Part shown: in pieces, positions 7,793 to 16,901 of the stretch
Position numbering within the stretch: the first letter of the stretch is position 1
Layout of the letters: each line of letters starts with the position of its first letter
Source: Bacillota bacterium
GTDB taxonomy: Bacteria > Bacillota > Clostridia > Saccharofermentanales > Fastidiosipilaceae
Assembly: GCA_030055235.1 (NCBI GenBank)
Contig: JASGUW010000086.1
Coordinates: 1-39,342 of the forward strand
DNA length: 39,342 nt
Reading direction: 5' to 3'
Translations under genes and position numbers: made by a program
The notes under the pieces: generated by a model
What the model was told of the DNA's origin: nothing
What the model saw: the letters and a program-made list of their open reading frames with translations, nothing else
The model's database searches: none

Positions 7793-8640
7793 GTCAGGAT
7801 CCATACGACAGCATCGCAGCCGCCTGGGATGAACTTCAGCCACTGGAGGACCCGGACGGCTTTGCTTTGCTCCTGTACCAGCTGGTTGCCCTGCATGTGC
7901 CGACGGCGCTCGAACGCCGCAGGGCGGATGGCGAACGGGAGAGCCCCCTGCTGCTCGATCTGGGCTGTGGCAGCGGTCGGCTGCTCGAGAGCTTCGCAAA
8001 AATGGACCTTGACCTTATCGGAGTGGACCGTTCAGCCGCAATGCTGAGCAGGGCCCGCGAACGCCTGGCGGATCTGGTGCCGGCGCCGCTGCTGCTGGAA
8101 CAGGATCTGGCGGAACTTGATCTCTATGGAACCGTTAATATCGCCGTCTGCATGCTGGATACGGTCAATCACCTCTGTGATGAGGGGGCTCTGGAGGCTT
8201 TTTTCGAGCGCCTTTCGCTGTTTATCCGCCCGGGTGGCTGCCTGATCTTCGACCGGGTGACAGCGCAGCATTTTCTTGAACTGGCTGAAGGCAGTCCCTG
8301 GTTTGATCTTGGCGAGGATCATGCTCTGATTTGGACGGTGGAGTATGAGCCGCATGAAGGCCATAGCCGCGCCGATCTGACCTGGTTCAGGAGGCGGGCG
8401 GGAACGATGGATTTTCGCCGCAGCCGTGCATTGATCGAGGAGTGCGTGATCGCGGATGACAGACTGAAGGAGATCTGCCGCCGACAGGGCTTCAGCGAAG
8501 TGGCGACACTGGACGGCGAGCTGATGGAGGTGGTCGCCGACCGCCCACGGGCGGAGGACTGGCCTGTCGCGCGGAGTGGTCTGCGGCGTGTTCTCCATGT
8601 CTGGCGCCGCGATGATGACAGCAGGAAAGAGACGTTCTGA
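7789..8640 (+). CDS. Class I SAM-dependent methyltransferase
   Basis: The 283-residue protein has a clear motif I, LLLDLGCGSGRLL (about residues 54-65), the acidic strand-2 end in LIGVDRSAAML and motif IV-like NIAVCMLDTVNHL, which together mark a Rossmann-type SAM methyltransferase. IRPGGCLIFD is the post-IV region. The substrate cannot be told from sequence; related proteins are often annotated only as methyltransferase domain proteins. It starts with GTG at 7789, overlapping the S41 stop by four bases (GTGA), and its own stop overlaps the hslO start, so it sits inside a translationally coupled run. Confidence 0.85.
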   Translation: MSQDPYDSIAAAWDELQPLEDPDGFALLLYQLVALHVPTALERRRADGERESPLLLDLGCGSGRLLESFAKMDLDLIGVDRSAAMLSRARERLADLVPAPLLLEQDLAELDLYGTVNIAVCMLDTVNHLCDEGALEAFFERLSLFIRPGGCLIFDRVTAQHFLELAEGSPWFDLGEDHALIWTVEYEPHEGHSRADLTWFRRRAGTMDFRRSRALIEECVIADDRLKEICRRQGFSEVATLDGELMEVVADRPRAEDWPVARSGLRRVLHVWRRDDDSRKETF

Positions 8641-9542
8641 TGAGTTTAAACTGGGATGATCCGCGGCTGGCGGCCCCGGACGATTACCTGGTGACGGCGC
8701 TGGCCGCCGATGGGCGTGTTCGTCTGGTGGCCTGCCGCAGCCGTGCCGTGGTGCAGGAGGCGCAGCGCCTCCATGGGCTGAGCCCGCTGTCGACGCTGGC
8801 TCTGGGCCGCTTTCTGACGGGTGGCCTGCTCTTCGCCTCAAGTTTTAAGGAAGAACATGATAATCTCACCATGCGGCTGGACTGCAGCGGTCCTTTGCGT
8901 TCGATGACCGTCATTGCTGAGGGTGACGGGAGCTGTCGGGGTGAGATCGCCGAGCCGCAGTTGCCCAGTCTGGTAGACCAGCAGGGACGACTTGCCGTGC
9001 GGGCGGCGGTGGAGGGCGGACGCCTGACGGTGATCCGTGACCTTGGCCTGCGTGAACCCTATGTTGGAACCGTGCCTCTGGTGTCGGGCGAGATCGCACA
9101 GGATCTTATTTCTTACCTTTATCACTCGGAGCAGCGACCGGGCGTCATGTTTCTGAGTGTGGATCTGGATGGAAACCAGGTGCATGACGCGGCCGGGCTC
9201 CTGCTGGAGGCCCTGCCCGGCGTCGATGATGCCCTGCTTGAGCGCATTGAGCAGCGGGTGGCGGGCTTTCCCGAAATCAGCTATTGGTTGCGTGAGGGCT
9301 TTTCACCGGCCCAGCTCATGGACCTGTTGATGGGGGATCCTGGGATCCACCTTCTGGAACTGCGGGAGGTCAGCTATCGCTGCCGCTGCAGCCGCGAGCG
9401 CATGCGGCGCAATCTGGCGGCGCTGGGGCTTGGCGACAGGGAGGAGCTGGCGGCTGATCCGGACGGCATCGACCTGATCTGCCATTTCTGCAATCGAAGC
9501 TATCACTTTTCACAGACGGAGCTGGGTGAGCTTCTGCCCTGA
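8640..9542 (+). CDS. hslO: Redox-regulated chaperone Hsp33
   Basis: A 300-residue cytoplasmic holdase switched on by oxidation. The C-terminal redox switch is visible: Cys248 and Cys250 in CRCSRERM and Cys281 and Cys284 in ICHFCNRSY, the four zinc-binding cysteines of Hsp33. The N-terminal half (TALAADGRVRLVACRSRAVV, then LGRFLTGGLLFASSFKEE) matches the family, and length is normal. The start overlaps the methyltransferase stop (TGATG). It ends the block; no convincing U-tract hairpin follows. Confidence 0.95.
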   Translation: MSLNWDDPRLAAPDDYLVTALAADGRVRLVACRSRAVVQEAQRLHGLSPLSTLALGRFLTGGLLFASSFKEEHDNLTMRLDCSGPLRSMTVIAEGDGSCRGEIAEPQLPSLVDQQGRLAVRAAVEGGRLTVIRDLGLREPYVGTVPLVSGEIAQDLISYLYHSEQRPGVMFLSVDLDGNQVHDAAGLLLEALPGVDDALLERIEQRVAGFPEISYWLREGFSPAQLMDLLMGDPGIHLLELREVSYRCRCSRERMRRNLAALGLGDREELAADPDGIDLICHFCNRSYHFSQTELGELLP

Positions 9543-9634
9543 GCGTGGTCGGAACTTTTCCGGGCAGAATTTCAGTTTGAGCGGGCGCTTGTGCTTCCGG
9601 CAGGGCGTCATGAATGACTATTGTTCCTGTTCTG

Positions 9635-9738
9635 AGGGGTCAGCGTACTGCTCTCTGCCTGGTATTTGAGAGTGTCGTTTGTTGTCGCTCATCGCCGTTT
9701 AGGGGTCAGCGTACTGCTCTCTGCCTGGGATTTGAGAG
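9635..9738 (+). repeat. Direct repeat pair, 66-bp period
   Basis: A 37-38 base sequence beginning AGGGGTCAGCGTACTGCTCT and ending in ATTTGAGAG occurs at 9635-9672 and 9701-9738 with one internal difference. It has no obvious hairpin. It may be an end fragment of a mobile element, but I see no transposase. Confidence 0.75.
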
Positions 9739-9789
9739 GGGTCTCTGCGCCTCAGCTTGATACCATGCTGCCTTGGCTTCTCCACATGA

Positions 9790-9835
9790 AGCTGGCGGAA
9801 TAGCAACTTGTGAGCTGGCGCCATAGCAGCTTGTA
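9790..9835 (+). repeat. Two 23-bp tandem repeats
   Basis: AGCTGGCGGAATAGCAACTT and AGCTGGCGCCATAGCAGCTT begin adjacent 23-base units with a few substitutions. They sit just after the 66-bp direct repeat pair and could belong to the same decayed element. Confidence 0.6.
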
Positions 9836-9989
9836 TTGGTGCTCCTGCATCAGGGGTTGTGGAGAAAACTGACTTGTGTAAGGAGAGTGACAACGGGTGC
9901 ACATCAGGAATATCGGGGAGTGGGTGTGCATGCCGGGAGGACGACTGGGTAGGGTCGCGCCCGCCGCGCAGGTCGCTGCGCGGCGAGCA

Positions 9990-10259
9990 TGGTCAAAATA
10001 GCGTGTAATCCAAAAAACGATTTGGATACCAGGCTACTTTGACCACTAAGGCTCTGTTTCTGGTCAAAATAACGTGTAATCCAAAAAACGATTTGGATAT
10101 CAGGCTACTTTGACCACGGAGGGCCTGTTTCTGGTCAAAACAGCGTGTAATCCAAAAAATGATTTGGATATCAGGCTACTTTGACCACAAAGGCCCCGAT
10201 TCTGGCCAAAATAGCGTGTAATCCAAAAAACGATTTGGATACCAGCTTACTTTGACCAC
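9990..10259. repeat. Tandem array A: four 71-bp units, each a nested hairpin
   Basis: Four units start at 9990, 10061, 10132 and 10203, exactly 71 bp apart; each is about 57 bp of conserved sequence plus a more variable 14-bp spacer. Each unit has an outer inverted repeat TGGTCAAA...TTTGACCA, a middle TAGC...GCTA pairing and an inner ATCCAAA-aaacga-TTTGGAT hairpin. The outer 5' arm is TGGCCAAA in the fourth unit, and the inner loop is altered in the third. No T-run follows. It is non-coding and has the same plan as the arrays at 10601 and 38542-38987. Confidence 0.93.
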
Positions 10260-10600
10260 GAAAAGGTGGCGCACGGCGCGCTGGGCGGTATCACCCTTCA
10301 CCTTGCCTTTTCAGGGCAAGCGTGCCTGGATCACCCCCATACCTTTAAGAAGCATGCTCATCATCCTCGTCGTTCGCTATCCGATCACATATCTTTCTCA
10401 TTCCGGCAATTTGAGAAGCTGATCGCCAGCTAACAATTGTAGGAACTACCTTCAAAGTATTCGAACGTAAGCTACGCTAAAACAGCGGTGTTTCAAGGAA
10501 GGCTTGAAAAAGGTTTTACCCAAAGCCTCAGATTGGCTTGCAACCGAATGACAGTCCAAAGGGGTGGCTGAGAAAATCCAGTACTTCTGACTTGCCTGAT

Positions 10601-10694
10601 GTGCCAAGTTTTGGAGTTGTGTCAGCTTTTGCTGACACAACACGCTTTTTTGTCCAATTCGAGTGTGGAATGGCCAAGTTTTGGAGTTGTGTCG
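10601..10694 (+). repeat. Array B copies: 70-bp hairpin unit, one full and one partial
   Basis: A full unit starts at about 10602 and a truncated second at about 10672. The inner hairpin is GAGTTGTGTCA-gcttttgc-TGACACAAC(A)C with one mismatch, followed by GCTTTTTTGTCCA and ATTCGAG. Nearly the same unit recurs 28 kb away at 38542-38712. The stem followed by a six-T run resembles an intrinsic terminator on the + strand. Confidence 0.88.
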
Positions 10695-11211
10695 CTTCTC
10701 TCCTTTTCACAGCGCCTGGTTCACTCTTAAGTAGGCGCCTGCCGATACCTGCTGTACAGGTTTGCAGCACTTTCTTCAGGCTGCGATGAAAGATGAGACA
10801 CTCACTGCTCAATTCTGGAACATATAGCAGCTTAAGGATGCCACTTACATGGAGGTATTGGGGCTTCGTGTTGCATCTATGGAGGATTTCCTGGCTGTCA
10901 GGGCGGGTTCTGGCTGATTTCCTTCCTTTAGTTCACTTATCTGCCTGCCTGTCTATTTGGCCGCCAAACATGCACAATTGCCAATATAGATTCAAAATTG
11001 AGGCTTGTTTGACAACATGGAGTCTTTGGATAGTCAAAAGAGCGGAAAAGTAAAATCTATCTGGATGATCCGCTGATCCGGACCGAAGCTTCTGCCTTGG
11101 AGCAGCAGATACCCTGCAAGCGCCGCCGCCCGCCATGCATCTTTTTAATTCGCCTTCAGGAGCTGTGCTAAAAACCAGTTAGCCGGGACTAGCCAAATGT
11201 AAAAATTGCTG

Positions 11212-11289
11212 TATTATACTCTATGTGTTCCGGCCGCGAAGTACTTGAAGCACTTCGGGTTCGGGAGTTTAATTTGGGAGGAGTCATAC
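11212..11289 (+). promoter_or_regulatory. Possible -10 element and leader before the deacetylase pair
   Basis: TATTATACT at 11212-11220 offers a good -10 (TATTAT or TATACT), but no convincing -35 stands 17 bases upstream. The leader contains a small hairpin, CGAAGT...ACTTCG, near 11237-11258, and ends with GGGAGGAG before the ATG. A sporulation sigma factor is possible for this gene family, but I could not match its consensus. Confidence 0.3.
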
Positions 11290-12318
11290 ATGAGTAATGC
11301 TGTAAAGCCCGCCAGAGCCACCCGCCGGGGTTTTGTTGCCGTCATCCTTTGCCTTAGCCTGCTTCTGGGCGCCTGTAAGTCAAATGATGAGACATACAAG
11401 CCCGCGACGGAAACGAGTCCGCCAACAACCACAGCAGCGACAACTACTGCGGCGCCGACAACGCTTCCGCCGACCACTACCGCGGAACCGACAACCGAAC
11501 CGACCACGACCGAGCCGCCCGCGCCGGAAGTGATCGGCACGGCAGCTGCAGATCTGAAGGCGGAGGACTTTGCTCAATACGAAAACCGCTCGAACAACTG
11601 GTGGTATGACCGTGTTTCGGCGGATAAGGTGGGTTCGGGTTACCGCCCTGGTGTAATTGATGTGACCGTCATGGCGGACCGTTTCAACGGCATCTGGCAG
11701 CATCCGGATCCTGATGAGAAAGTCATCTTCATGACCATGGACTGCGGCTACGAGTATGAGAACAACACGACCAAGATTCTCGACATCGCGAAGGAGATTG
11801 ATCTGCCGATCGCCTTCTTCATTACCAAGGCCTTTATAGATCAGGCGCGGCCGGCGCTCGACCGCATGCCGCTCGAAGGACATACGGTCTGCAATCATTC
11901 GCTCATGCATCATAACGGCGTGAGACTGCTTGATGAACAGGGCGTTCAGGCGGTGGCCAAGGACATTGAGGATCTTGCAATCCTTTACGAAGAGACAACC
12001 GGACTGAAAGTCGCTCCCTATATGCGCCCGCCGGAGGGTGCCTTCAGTGAGCGCACGCTCGCCATCTATCATGCGATGGGCTACCGCGCGGTCTTCTGGG
12101 ACATGGCCCATGTTGACTGGAAAGTTGATGATCAGCCGGATCGGGAAGCCGCGTTGCGCCAGCTCGTCGGCGAACTCCATAACGGCTCGGTGATCCTGCT
12201 GCACGCCTGCAGTACCACCAATGTTGCTCTGCTGCGTGATTTCGTCAGTACGGCCCGGGCGCAGGGTTACCGCTTCGCCTCCATTACCGAATTCCCGGAT
12301 GTTGAGCCGGCGAGCTAA
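11290..12318 (+). CDS. PdaA-like polysaccharide deacetylase lipoprotein
   Basis: The 342-residue protein begins with a lipoprotein signal ending LLLGAC, so Cys29 should be lipidated, then a Thr/Pro-rich linker (TTTAAPTT type, about 42-78) and a NodB/CE4 domain. Motifs follow the PdaA subgroup: TMDCGYE with Asp151 as catalytic base, NHSLMHH with metal ligands His203 and His207, RPPEGAFSER, FWDMAHVDW and ILLH. PdaA itself has Asn after the Asp; here it is Cys152. PdaA-type enzymes remove acetyl groups from N-acetylmuramic acid in spore cortex or wall; the substrate here is inferred. The ATG at 11290 follows GGGAGGAG. The next gene overlaps its end by 20 bp. Confidence 0.88.
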   Translation: MSNAVKPARATRRGFVAVILCLSLLLGACKSNDETYKPATETSPPTTTAATTTAAPTTLPPTTTAEPTTEPTTTEPPAPEVIGTAAADLKAEDFAQYENRSNNWWYDRVSADKVGSGYRPGVIDVTVMADRFNGIWQHPDPDEKVIFMTMDCGYEYENNTTKILDIAKEIDLPIAFFITKAFIDQARPALDRMPLEGHTVCNHSLMHHNGVRLLDEQGVQAVAKDIEDLAILYEETTGLKVAPYMRPPEGAFSERTLAIYHAMGYRAVFWDMAHVDWKVDDQPDREAALRQLVGELHNGSVILLHACSTTNVALLRDFVSTARAQGYRFASITEFPDVEPAS

Positions 12319-13288
12319 GGTTTTCGCCCTCTGTATCGCGGTATTGCTGCTCGTTTCCTGCCGGACGGCGGGAACGAGCAGTTACGTATCGCCCAAAACA
12401 GAGCCGCTGACCACGACCCTGCCGCCGCCCACAGAGACTGAGGCGGCGCCCGCCACCTGGCTGACAGAGCTGCCCCTGGAACCGCATCCGCCGGCGATTG
12501 ATGCGCCCTCACCGATTTCGGCACTGGGTGAGGATCTCTTCGCTGATCTCAACAACGATGCAACGGACTGGTGGTACGACCGCGTCAAGCGGGACCAGCT
12601 CGGGACGGGCTACCGGCCGGCGCCGAATGCCAATACCGAGCTGCTGCCGCGCTACAACGCCTTCTGGCAGTATCCGGATCCCAATGAGCGGGTGCTCTTC
12701 ATGACCATGAACTGCGGTCATGAGCACAACGGTCAGACAGCTAAAATTCTCGACATTGTGACTGCCAAGGGAGTGCCGACCACCTTTTTCCTTAATGGTC
12801 AGTTCATCGTCAATACACCGGAGACTGTGCGCCGCATGGCGGCGGAGGGGCATATTGTTGCCAATCACGGCATGCATCACCGTATTGCACCTGAGGTTCT
12901 GGCCAAAGAGGGTGTGCAGGCGATGCTGCATGATATGGATGAGCTGGCTTCCTTCTATCATCGAGTGACAGGGCTGCCGATTTCGCGCTATGTCAGGCCG
13001 CCGTCGGGTGTGTTCAGTGAACGCGTGCTGGCGCTTTACGACGCGGCCGGCTATCGTACGGTTTTCTGGGATCTGGCCCATGTCGACTGGATCATCGATG
13101 ATCAGCCCGATCCGGACAAGGCACTGCGCCAGCTTGTCGGTGAGCTGCATAACGGCGCCATCATTATCCTGCACCCGGTCGGCAGCAGTAACGTGGAACT
13201 TTTGCCCTCCCTGATTGATCAGGCACGGGCGCAGGGCTATCGCTTTGGCTCACTGGATGAGTTCCCGGAGACCCATGCTTCGCCGTGA
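12299..13288 (+). CDS. Second PdaA-like deacetylase-family lipoprotein, catalytic Asp replaced
   Basis: A 329-residue paralogue of the preceding protein, with a lipobox LLVSC (Cys21), a shorter Pro/Thr linker and the same NodB/CE4 domain. RPPSGVFSER, FWDLAHVDW and IILH are kept, as is the His-x3-His metal pair (His190 and His194 in NHGMHH, Ser replaced by Gly). The first motif reads TMNCGHE, so the position of the catalytic base is Asn138. It may be inactive as a deacetylase, bind sugar only, or use altered chemistry. The start ATG at 12299 lies inside the end of the first gene; a longer upstream frame lacks a signal peptide. Both genes were probably produced by tandem duplication and are coupled in translation. 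Confidence 0.85.
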   Translation: MLSRRAKVFALCIAVLLLVSCRTAGTSSYVSPKTEPLTTTLPPPTETEAAPATWLTELPLEPHPPAIDAPSPISALGEDLFADLNNDATDWWYDRVKRDQLGTGYRPAPNANTELLPRYNAFWQYPDPNERVLFMTMNCGHEHNGQTAKILDIVTAKGVPTTFFLNGQFIVNTPETVRRMAAEGHIVANHGMHHRIAPEVLAKEGVQAMLHDMDELASFYHRVTGLPISRYVRPPSGVFSERVLALYDAAGYRTVFWDLAHVDWIIDDQPDPDKALRQLVGELHNGAIIILHPVGSSNVELLPSLIDQARAQGYRFGSLDEFPETHASP

Positions 13289-13301
13289 GTGAAGCAAATT
13301 T

Positions 13302-13313
13302 GTGCAATTGCAC
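13302..13313. promoter_or_regulatory. 12-bp perfect palindrome
   Basis: GTGCAATTGCAC is a perfect palindrome 14 bases after the second deacetylase stop. No T-run follows, so it is more likely a protein-binding site than a terminator, if it has a role at all. Confidence 0.3.
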
Positions 13314-13378
13314 GAATGAGATAAACGAAACACCCTGAAACTTCTCCGTAATGGTATCGCAGACTTTATCTATTCTCC

Positions 13379-13408
13379 TTGCCAAGATAATTTGATCCGT
13401 GATAAGAT
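13379..13408 (+). promoter_or_regulatory. Candidate sigma-A promoter of the S10 cluster
   Basis: TTGCCA at 13379-13384 and TAAGAT at 13403-13408 are separated by 18 bases. This is the best promoter-like pair in the 397-bp gap before rpsJ. Confidence 0.45.
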
Positions 13409-13685
13409 GTCCGTCGCGCGGTTTTCGGACCGTGCCAGCGATGAGGCCGGAGATTGCCGCCGTGACCGGCTGCCAAGGGGTCAGGGCGGGTAACTCAGGA
13501 CTGAGCAGTCCACTCACGGGAAGTGGACGAGCAGACAACCGCAGCCGGCATGCCAGGCATGCATCGGGCCCAGTTCCCGCCGCGGGTTATTCGCACGAGA
13601 GCTGGGATTTTTGATGAAAGCACGGGAACGCCCGGACGCGTAGTCGAGCAGAAAGCAGCAAATAGTGGAGGAATAAAGACGAACC
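13409..13685 (+). promoter_or_regulatory. Long structured 5' leader of the ribosomal protein operon
   Basis: About 275 bases separate the candidate promoter from rpsJ. The leader can form several hairpins, the clearest being GTCCACT-cacggga-AGTGGAC at 13508-13528, and it contains GCATGC-caggcatgc near 13548. It has no open frame with a ribosome-binding site until GTGGAGGAATAAAG before rpsJ. S10 operons are often regulated by a ribosomal protein binding the leader (L4 in E. coli); whether this one is cannot be told here. Confidence 0.4.
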
Positions 13686-13997
13686 ATGGCCAGCAATCAG
13701 AAGATTCGCATCCGCCTCAAGTCCTTTGACCATGAGGTATTGGACCAGAGCGCAGCCCGTATCGTGGACACCGCCAGGCGCACCGGCGCCTCCGTGGCCG
13801 GCCCGATCCCGCTGCCGACGCAGAAGGAAATCATCACGATTCTGCGCAGTCCGCATAAGCACAAGGACAGCCGCGAGCAGTTCGAGTCCCGGACGCACAA
13901 GCGTCTGATCGACATCCTGGCACCGAATCAGAGAACCGTCGAGTCACTGATGAAGCTCGACATGCCCGCCGGCGTCAATATTGAGATCAAGCTCTAG
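13686..13997 (+). CDS. rpsJ: 30S ribosomal protein S10
   Basis: A 103-residue protein of normal length with the family signature [30 protein letters not shown]. It opens the S10 operon. S10 is part of the 30S head and in other bacteria also joins NusB in antitermination. A GGAGGAATAAAG ribosome-binding site precedes the ATG. No genes of the str cluster (S12, S7, EF-G, EF-Tu) stand upstream, so that cluster must be elsewhere in this genome. Confidence 0.99.
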   Translation: MASNQKIRIRLKSFDHEVLDQSAARIVDTARRTGASVAGPIPLPTQKEIITILRSPHKHKDSREQFESRTHKRLIDILAPNQRTVESLMKLDMPAGVNIEIKL

Positions 13998-14082
13998 ACG
14001 ACGACGGGACACGGTCATGTTCACGCAGGGAGGAGCCGACAGGCAGAGCCTGACGTGAACCAATCACCGAGGAGGAGAATGA

Positions 14083-14721
14083 ATGGCAAAGTTCATGCTG
14101 GGCTACAAAGCCGGGATGACACAAATCTTTGACGAGACAGGGAGCGCAGTACCGGTGACGGTCATTGCCTGCGGCCCGGTTTCTGTCGTGCGTAAGAAAA
14201 CGCTTGAAAATGATGGCTATCAGGCGCTGCTGGTGGCCTTCGATGAGACGAAGGAAAACCGCCTCAACCGCCCTGACCGCGGTCAGTTCGCCGCTTCCGG
14301 GCTGGCGCCGCACCGCCGCCTGCTCGAGTTCCGTGTCGATGACGTCGACGCCTACGAGCTGGGTCAGACGATCAAGGTTTCCGATATGTTTGCCGTCGGA
14401 GACCGCGTAGATGTGGCCGGAACCTCAAAGGGAAAAGGCTACCAGGGCAACGTCAAGCGCCACGGTCAGCGCGGCGGCCGTGAGGCCCATGGTTCGAAAT
14501 ACCATCGTCGTGTCGGTTCGCTCGGTTCGTCGGCGACGCCCGGCCGCGTCTGGAAGGGCACCAAACTGCCCGGTCAGATGGGCAACAAGCGCGTCACGGT
14601 TCAGAACCTCACCGTCGCCTTTGTCGATGGTGAGCGTGACATCCTCGCAGTCAAGGGCGCTGTCCCCGGCAGCAACGGGACCTGCCTTGAGATCCGCGAC
14701 ACCGTTAAGTTCCGTGTTTGA
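14083..14721 (+). CDS. rplC: 50S ribosomal protein L3
   Basis: The 212-residue protein starts MAKFMLGYKAGMTQIF, typical of L3, and contains the conserved loop GKGYQGNVKRHGQRGGREAHGSKYHR that reaches toward the peptidyl transferase centre, then GSSATPGRVWKGTKLPGQMG, which carries the glutamine methylated by PrmB in other bacteria. It initiates 50S assembly. A GAGGAGGAG ribosome-binding site precedes it, after an 85-bp gap from rpsJ. Confidence 0.99.
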   Translation: MAKFMLGYKAGMTQIFDETGSAVPVTVIACGPVSVVRKKTLENDGYQALLVAFDETKENRLNRPDRGQFAASGLAPHRRLLEFRVDDVDAYELGQTIKVSDMFAVGDRVDVAGTSKGKGYQGNVKRHGQRGGREAHGSKYHRRVGSLGSSATPGRVWKGTKLPGQMGNKRVTVQNLTVAFVDGERDILAVKGAVPGSNGTCLEIRDTVKFRV

Positions 14722-14747
14722 CGGGCCGACGGACAAAGGAGCTTAGC

Positions 14748-15371
14748 ATGGCGAAAGTAAACGTATATAACATGGAGGGCGAGATCACCGGTGAGGTGGA
14801 TCTCGCGGAGCAGATCTTCGGCATCGAGCCGAATCTGGCGGTGCTGCAGCAGGCCGTCGTAGCCCAGCTCGCCAACCGCCGTCAGGGCACGGCGAAGACC
14901 AAGCTGCGCGGCGAAGTCCGCGGCGGCGGTCGCAAGCCCTATCGTCAGAAGGGCACCGGGCGCGCCCGCCAGGGCTCGATCCGGGCTGCACAGTGGGTTG
15001 GCGGCGGCGTCATCTTCGGACCCGAACCGCGCTGCTACCGTCAGCGTCTGAATAAGAAAATGCGCCGTCTCGCTCTGAAGAGCGCGCTCAGCCTGAAGCA
15101 GTCCAACGGCCAGATTCTGGTCATGGACAGCCTTGAGATGGACGAGATCAAGACGCGCCGCTTCGTCAAGATGATGGATAAGCTTGGCGTCAACGGCACG
15201 GCCCTGATCATCACCGAAGGCGGACAGGCCAATCTTGAGCGCTCCGCCCGCAATGTCCCCGGCGTGCGGACCGGCCGTGTCAACACCCTGAACGTGCACG
15301 ACATCATGAAGCATGAGCGCTTCGTCATGACCCGTGCCGCGCTGGAGCAGATCCAGGAGGTCTACGCATGA
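14748..15371 (+). CDS. rplD: 50S ribosomal protein L4
   Basis: The 207-residue protein carries the L4 signature RQGTAKTKLRGEVRGGGRKPYRQKGTGRARQGS, the extended loop that lines the exit tunnel. The ATG at 14748 follows AAAGGAGC; an upstream in-frame start at 14718 overlaps the rplC end and is rejected because the ribosome-binding site would be internal. In some bacteria L4 represses its own operon by binding the leader. It overlaps rplW by four bases. Confidence 0.98.
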   Translation: MAKVNVYNMEGEITGEVDLAEQIFGIEPNLAVLQQAVVAQLANRRQGTAKTKLRGEVRGGGRKPYRQKGTGRARQGSIRAAQWVGGGVIFGPEPRCYRQRLNKKMRRLALKSALSLKQSNGQILVMDSLEMDEIKTRRFVKMMDKLGVNGTALIITEGGQANLERSARNVPGVRTGRVNTLNVHDIMKHERFVMTRAALEQIQEVYA

Positions 15372-15724
15372 AGTCGCCTGAGGACATTATTCTGAAGCCG
15401 GTCATTACCGAGCGCAGCACCTATGAGGCTGCCTGGGGCCGTTACACCTTTGTCGTTGCGAAGTCCGCCACCAAGCCCGAGATTCGCCGGGCCGTGGAAG
15501 CGCTCTTCAACGTCAAGGTCCTGACGGTCAACACCATGAACTTCCTTGGGAAGAGGAAGCGTCTGCGCTATCGCCAGGAGGGCAAGCGCCCCGACTGGAA
15601 GAAGGCCGTCGTCACCATCGACACCCAGCCTGAGCCGGAGACCTGGCTTGACGAGGGTGGCCGCAAGCGCACGAGCGAGCGCAAGTATCGCGAGTACATC
15701 GAGGAGTTCGGCATCGGCCAGTAA
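15368..15724 (+). CDS. rplW: 50S ribosomal protein L23
   Basis: A 118-residue L23 with [23 protein letters not shown] and the C-terminal basic loop [24 protein letters not shown]23 sits at the tunnel exit and docks trigger factor and SRP. The start overlaps the rplD stop as ATGA. Residues after about 97 form a charged tail ([19 protein letters not shown]) that is somewhat longer than in many L23 proteins. Confidence 0.97.
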   Translation: MKSPEDIILKPVITERSTYEAAWGRYTFVVAKSATKPEIRRAVEALFNVKVLTVNTMNFLGKRKRLRYRQEGKRPDWKKAVVTIDTQPEPETWLDEGGRKRTSERKYREYIEEFGIGQ

Positions 15725-15753
15725 GCCGCCCGACCGGAAACAGGAGCGAGAAG

Positions 15754-16584
<831 letters not shown>

Positions 16585-16599
16585 GGGAGGCTACGAGAG

Positions 16600-16884
16600 A
16601 TGTCAAGATCCACAAAGAAGGGCTTCTTCGTAGCCGATTCGCTGATGAAGAAGATCGAGGCGATGAATGAGACGGGTGACCGCCGCGTCGTGCGCACCTG
16701 GTCGCGCGCCTCCACAATCTTCCCCGAGATGGTCGGGCATACGATTGCGGTCCACGACGGTCGTAAGCATGTACCGGTATTCATCACCGAGGACATGGTC
16801 GGTCACAAACTGGGCGAATTCGCCCCGACGCGTACCTATCGCGGCCATGCCGGCTCCGACCGCTCCTCGGGTCGTCGCAGATGA
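16600..16884 (+). CDS. rpsS: 30S ribosomal protein S19
   Basis: A 94-residue S19 beginning [20 protein letters not shown], with the core [25 protein letters not shown] and [13 protein letters not shown]. It lies in the 30S head beside S13. AAGGGAGG precedes the ATG 15 bp after rplB. Confidence 0.99.
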   Translation: MSRSTKKGFFVADSLMKKIEAMNETGDRRVVRTWSRASTIFPEMVGHTIAVHDGRKHVPVFITEDMVGHKLGEFAPTRTYRGHAGSDRSSGRRR

Positions 16885-16901
16885 CAGGGAGGATAAGAGA
16901 C

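Larger units (their letters stand above)
9543..11211. other. Long repeat-rich intergenic region without a credible gene
   Basis: This gap between hslO and the first deacetylase gene holds the direct repeats at 9635-9835 and arrays A and B. Outside them, 10260-10600 and 10700-11200 show short open frames only (for example 10793-11053), with no ribosome-binding site and no recognisable motif. Base composition is lower in GC than the flanking genes. It may be a graveyard of mobile sequence. Confidence 0.6.

Noticed and set aside
9990..10259. A CRISPR array
   Set aside because: Repeats are 57 bp with only 14-bp spacers, contain nested long palindromes, and the same holds for arrays B-D. There are no cas genes in the window.
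10528..10812. A 94-codon minus-strand frame overlapping array B
   Set aside because: The peptide (NWTKKRVVSAKADTTPKLG) is a translation of the repeat unit itself and recurs where the repeat recurs.
10793..11053. An 86-codon frame in the intergenic region before the deacetylase genes
   Set aside because: No ribosome-binding site, no recognisable motif and a composition unlike the real genes of the window.
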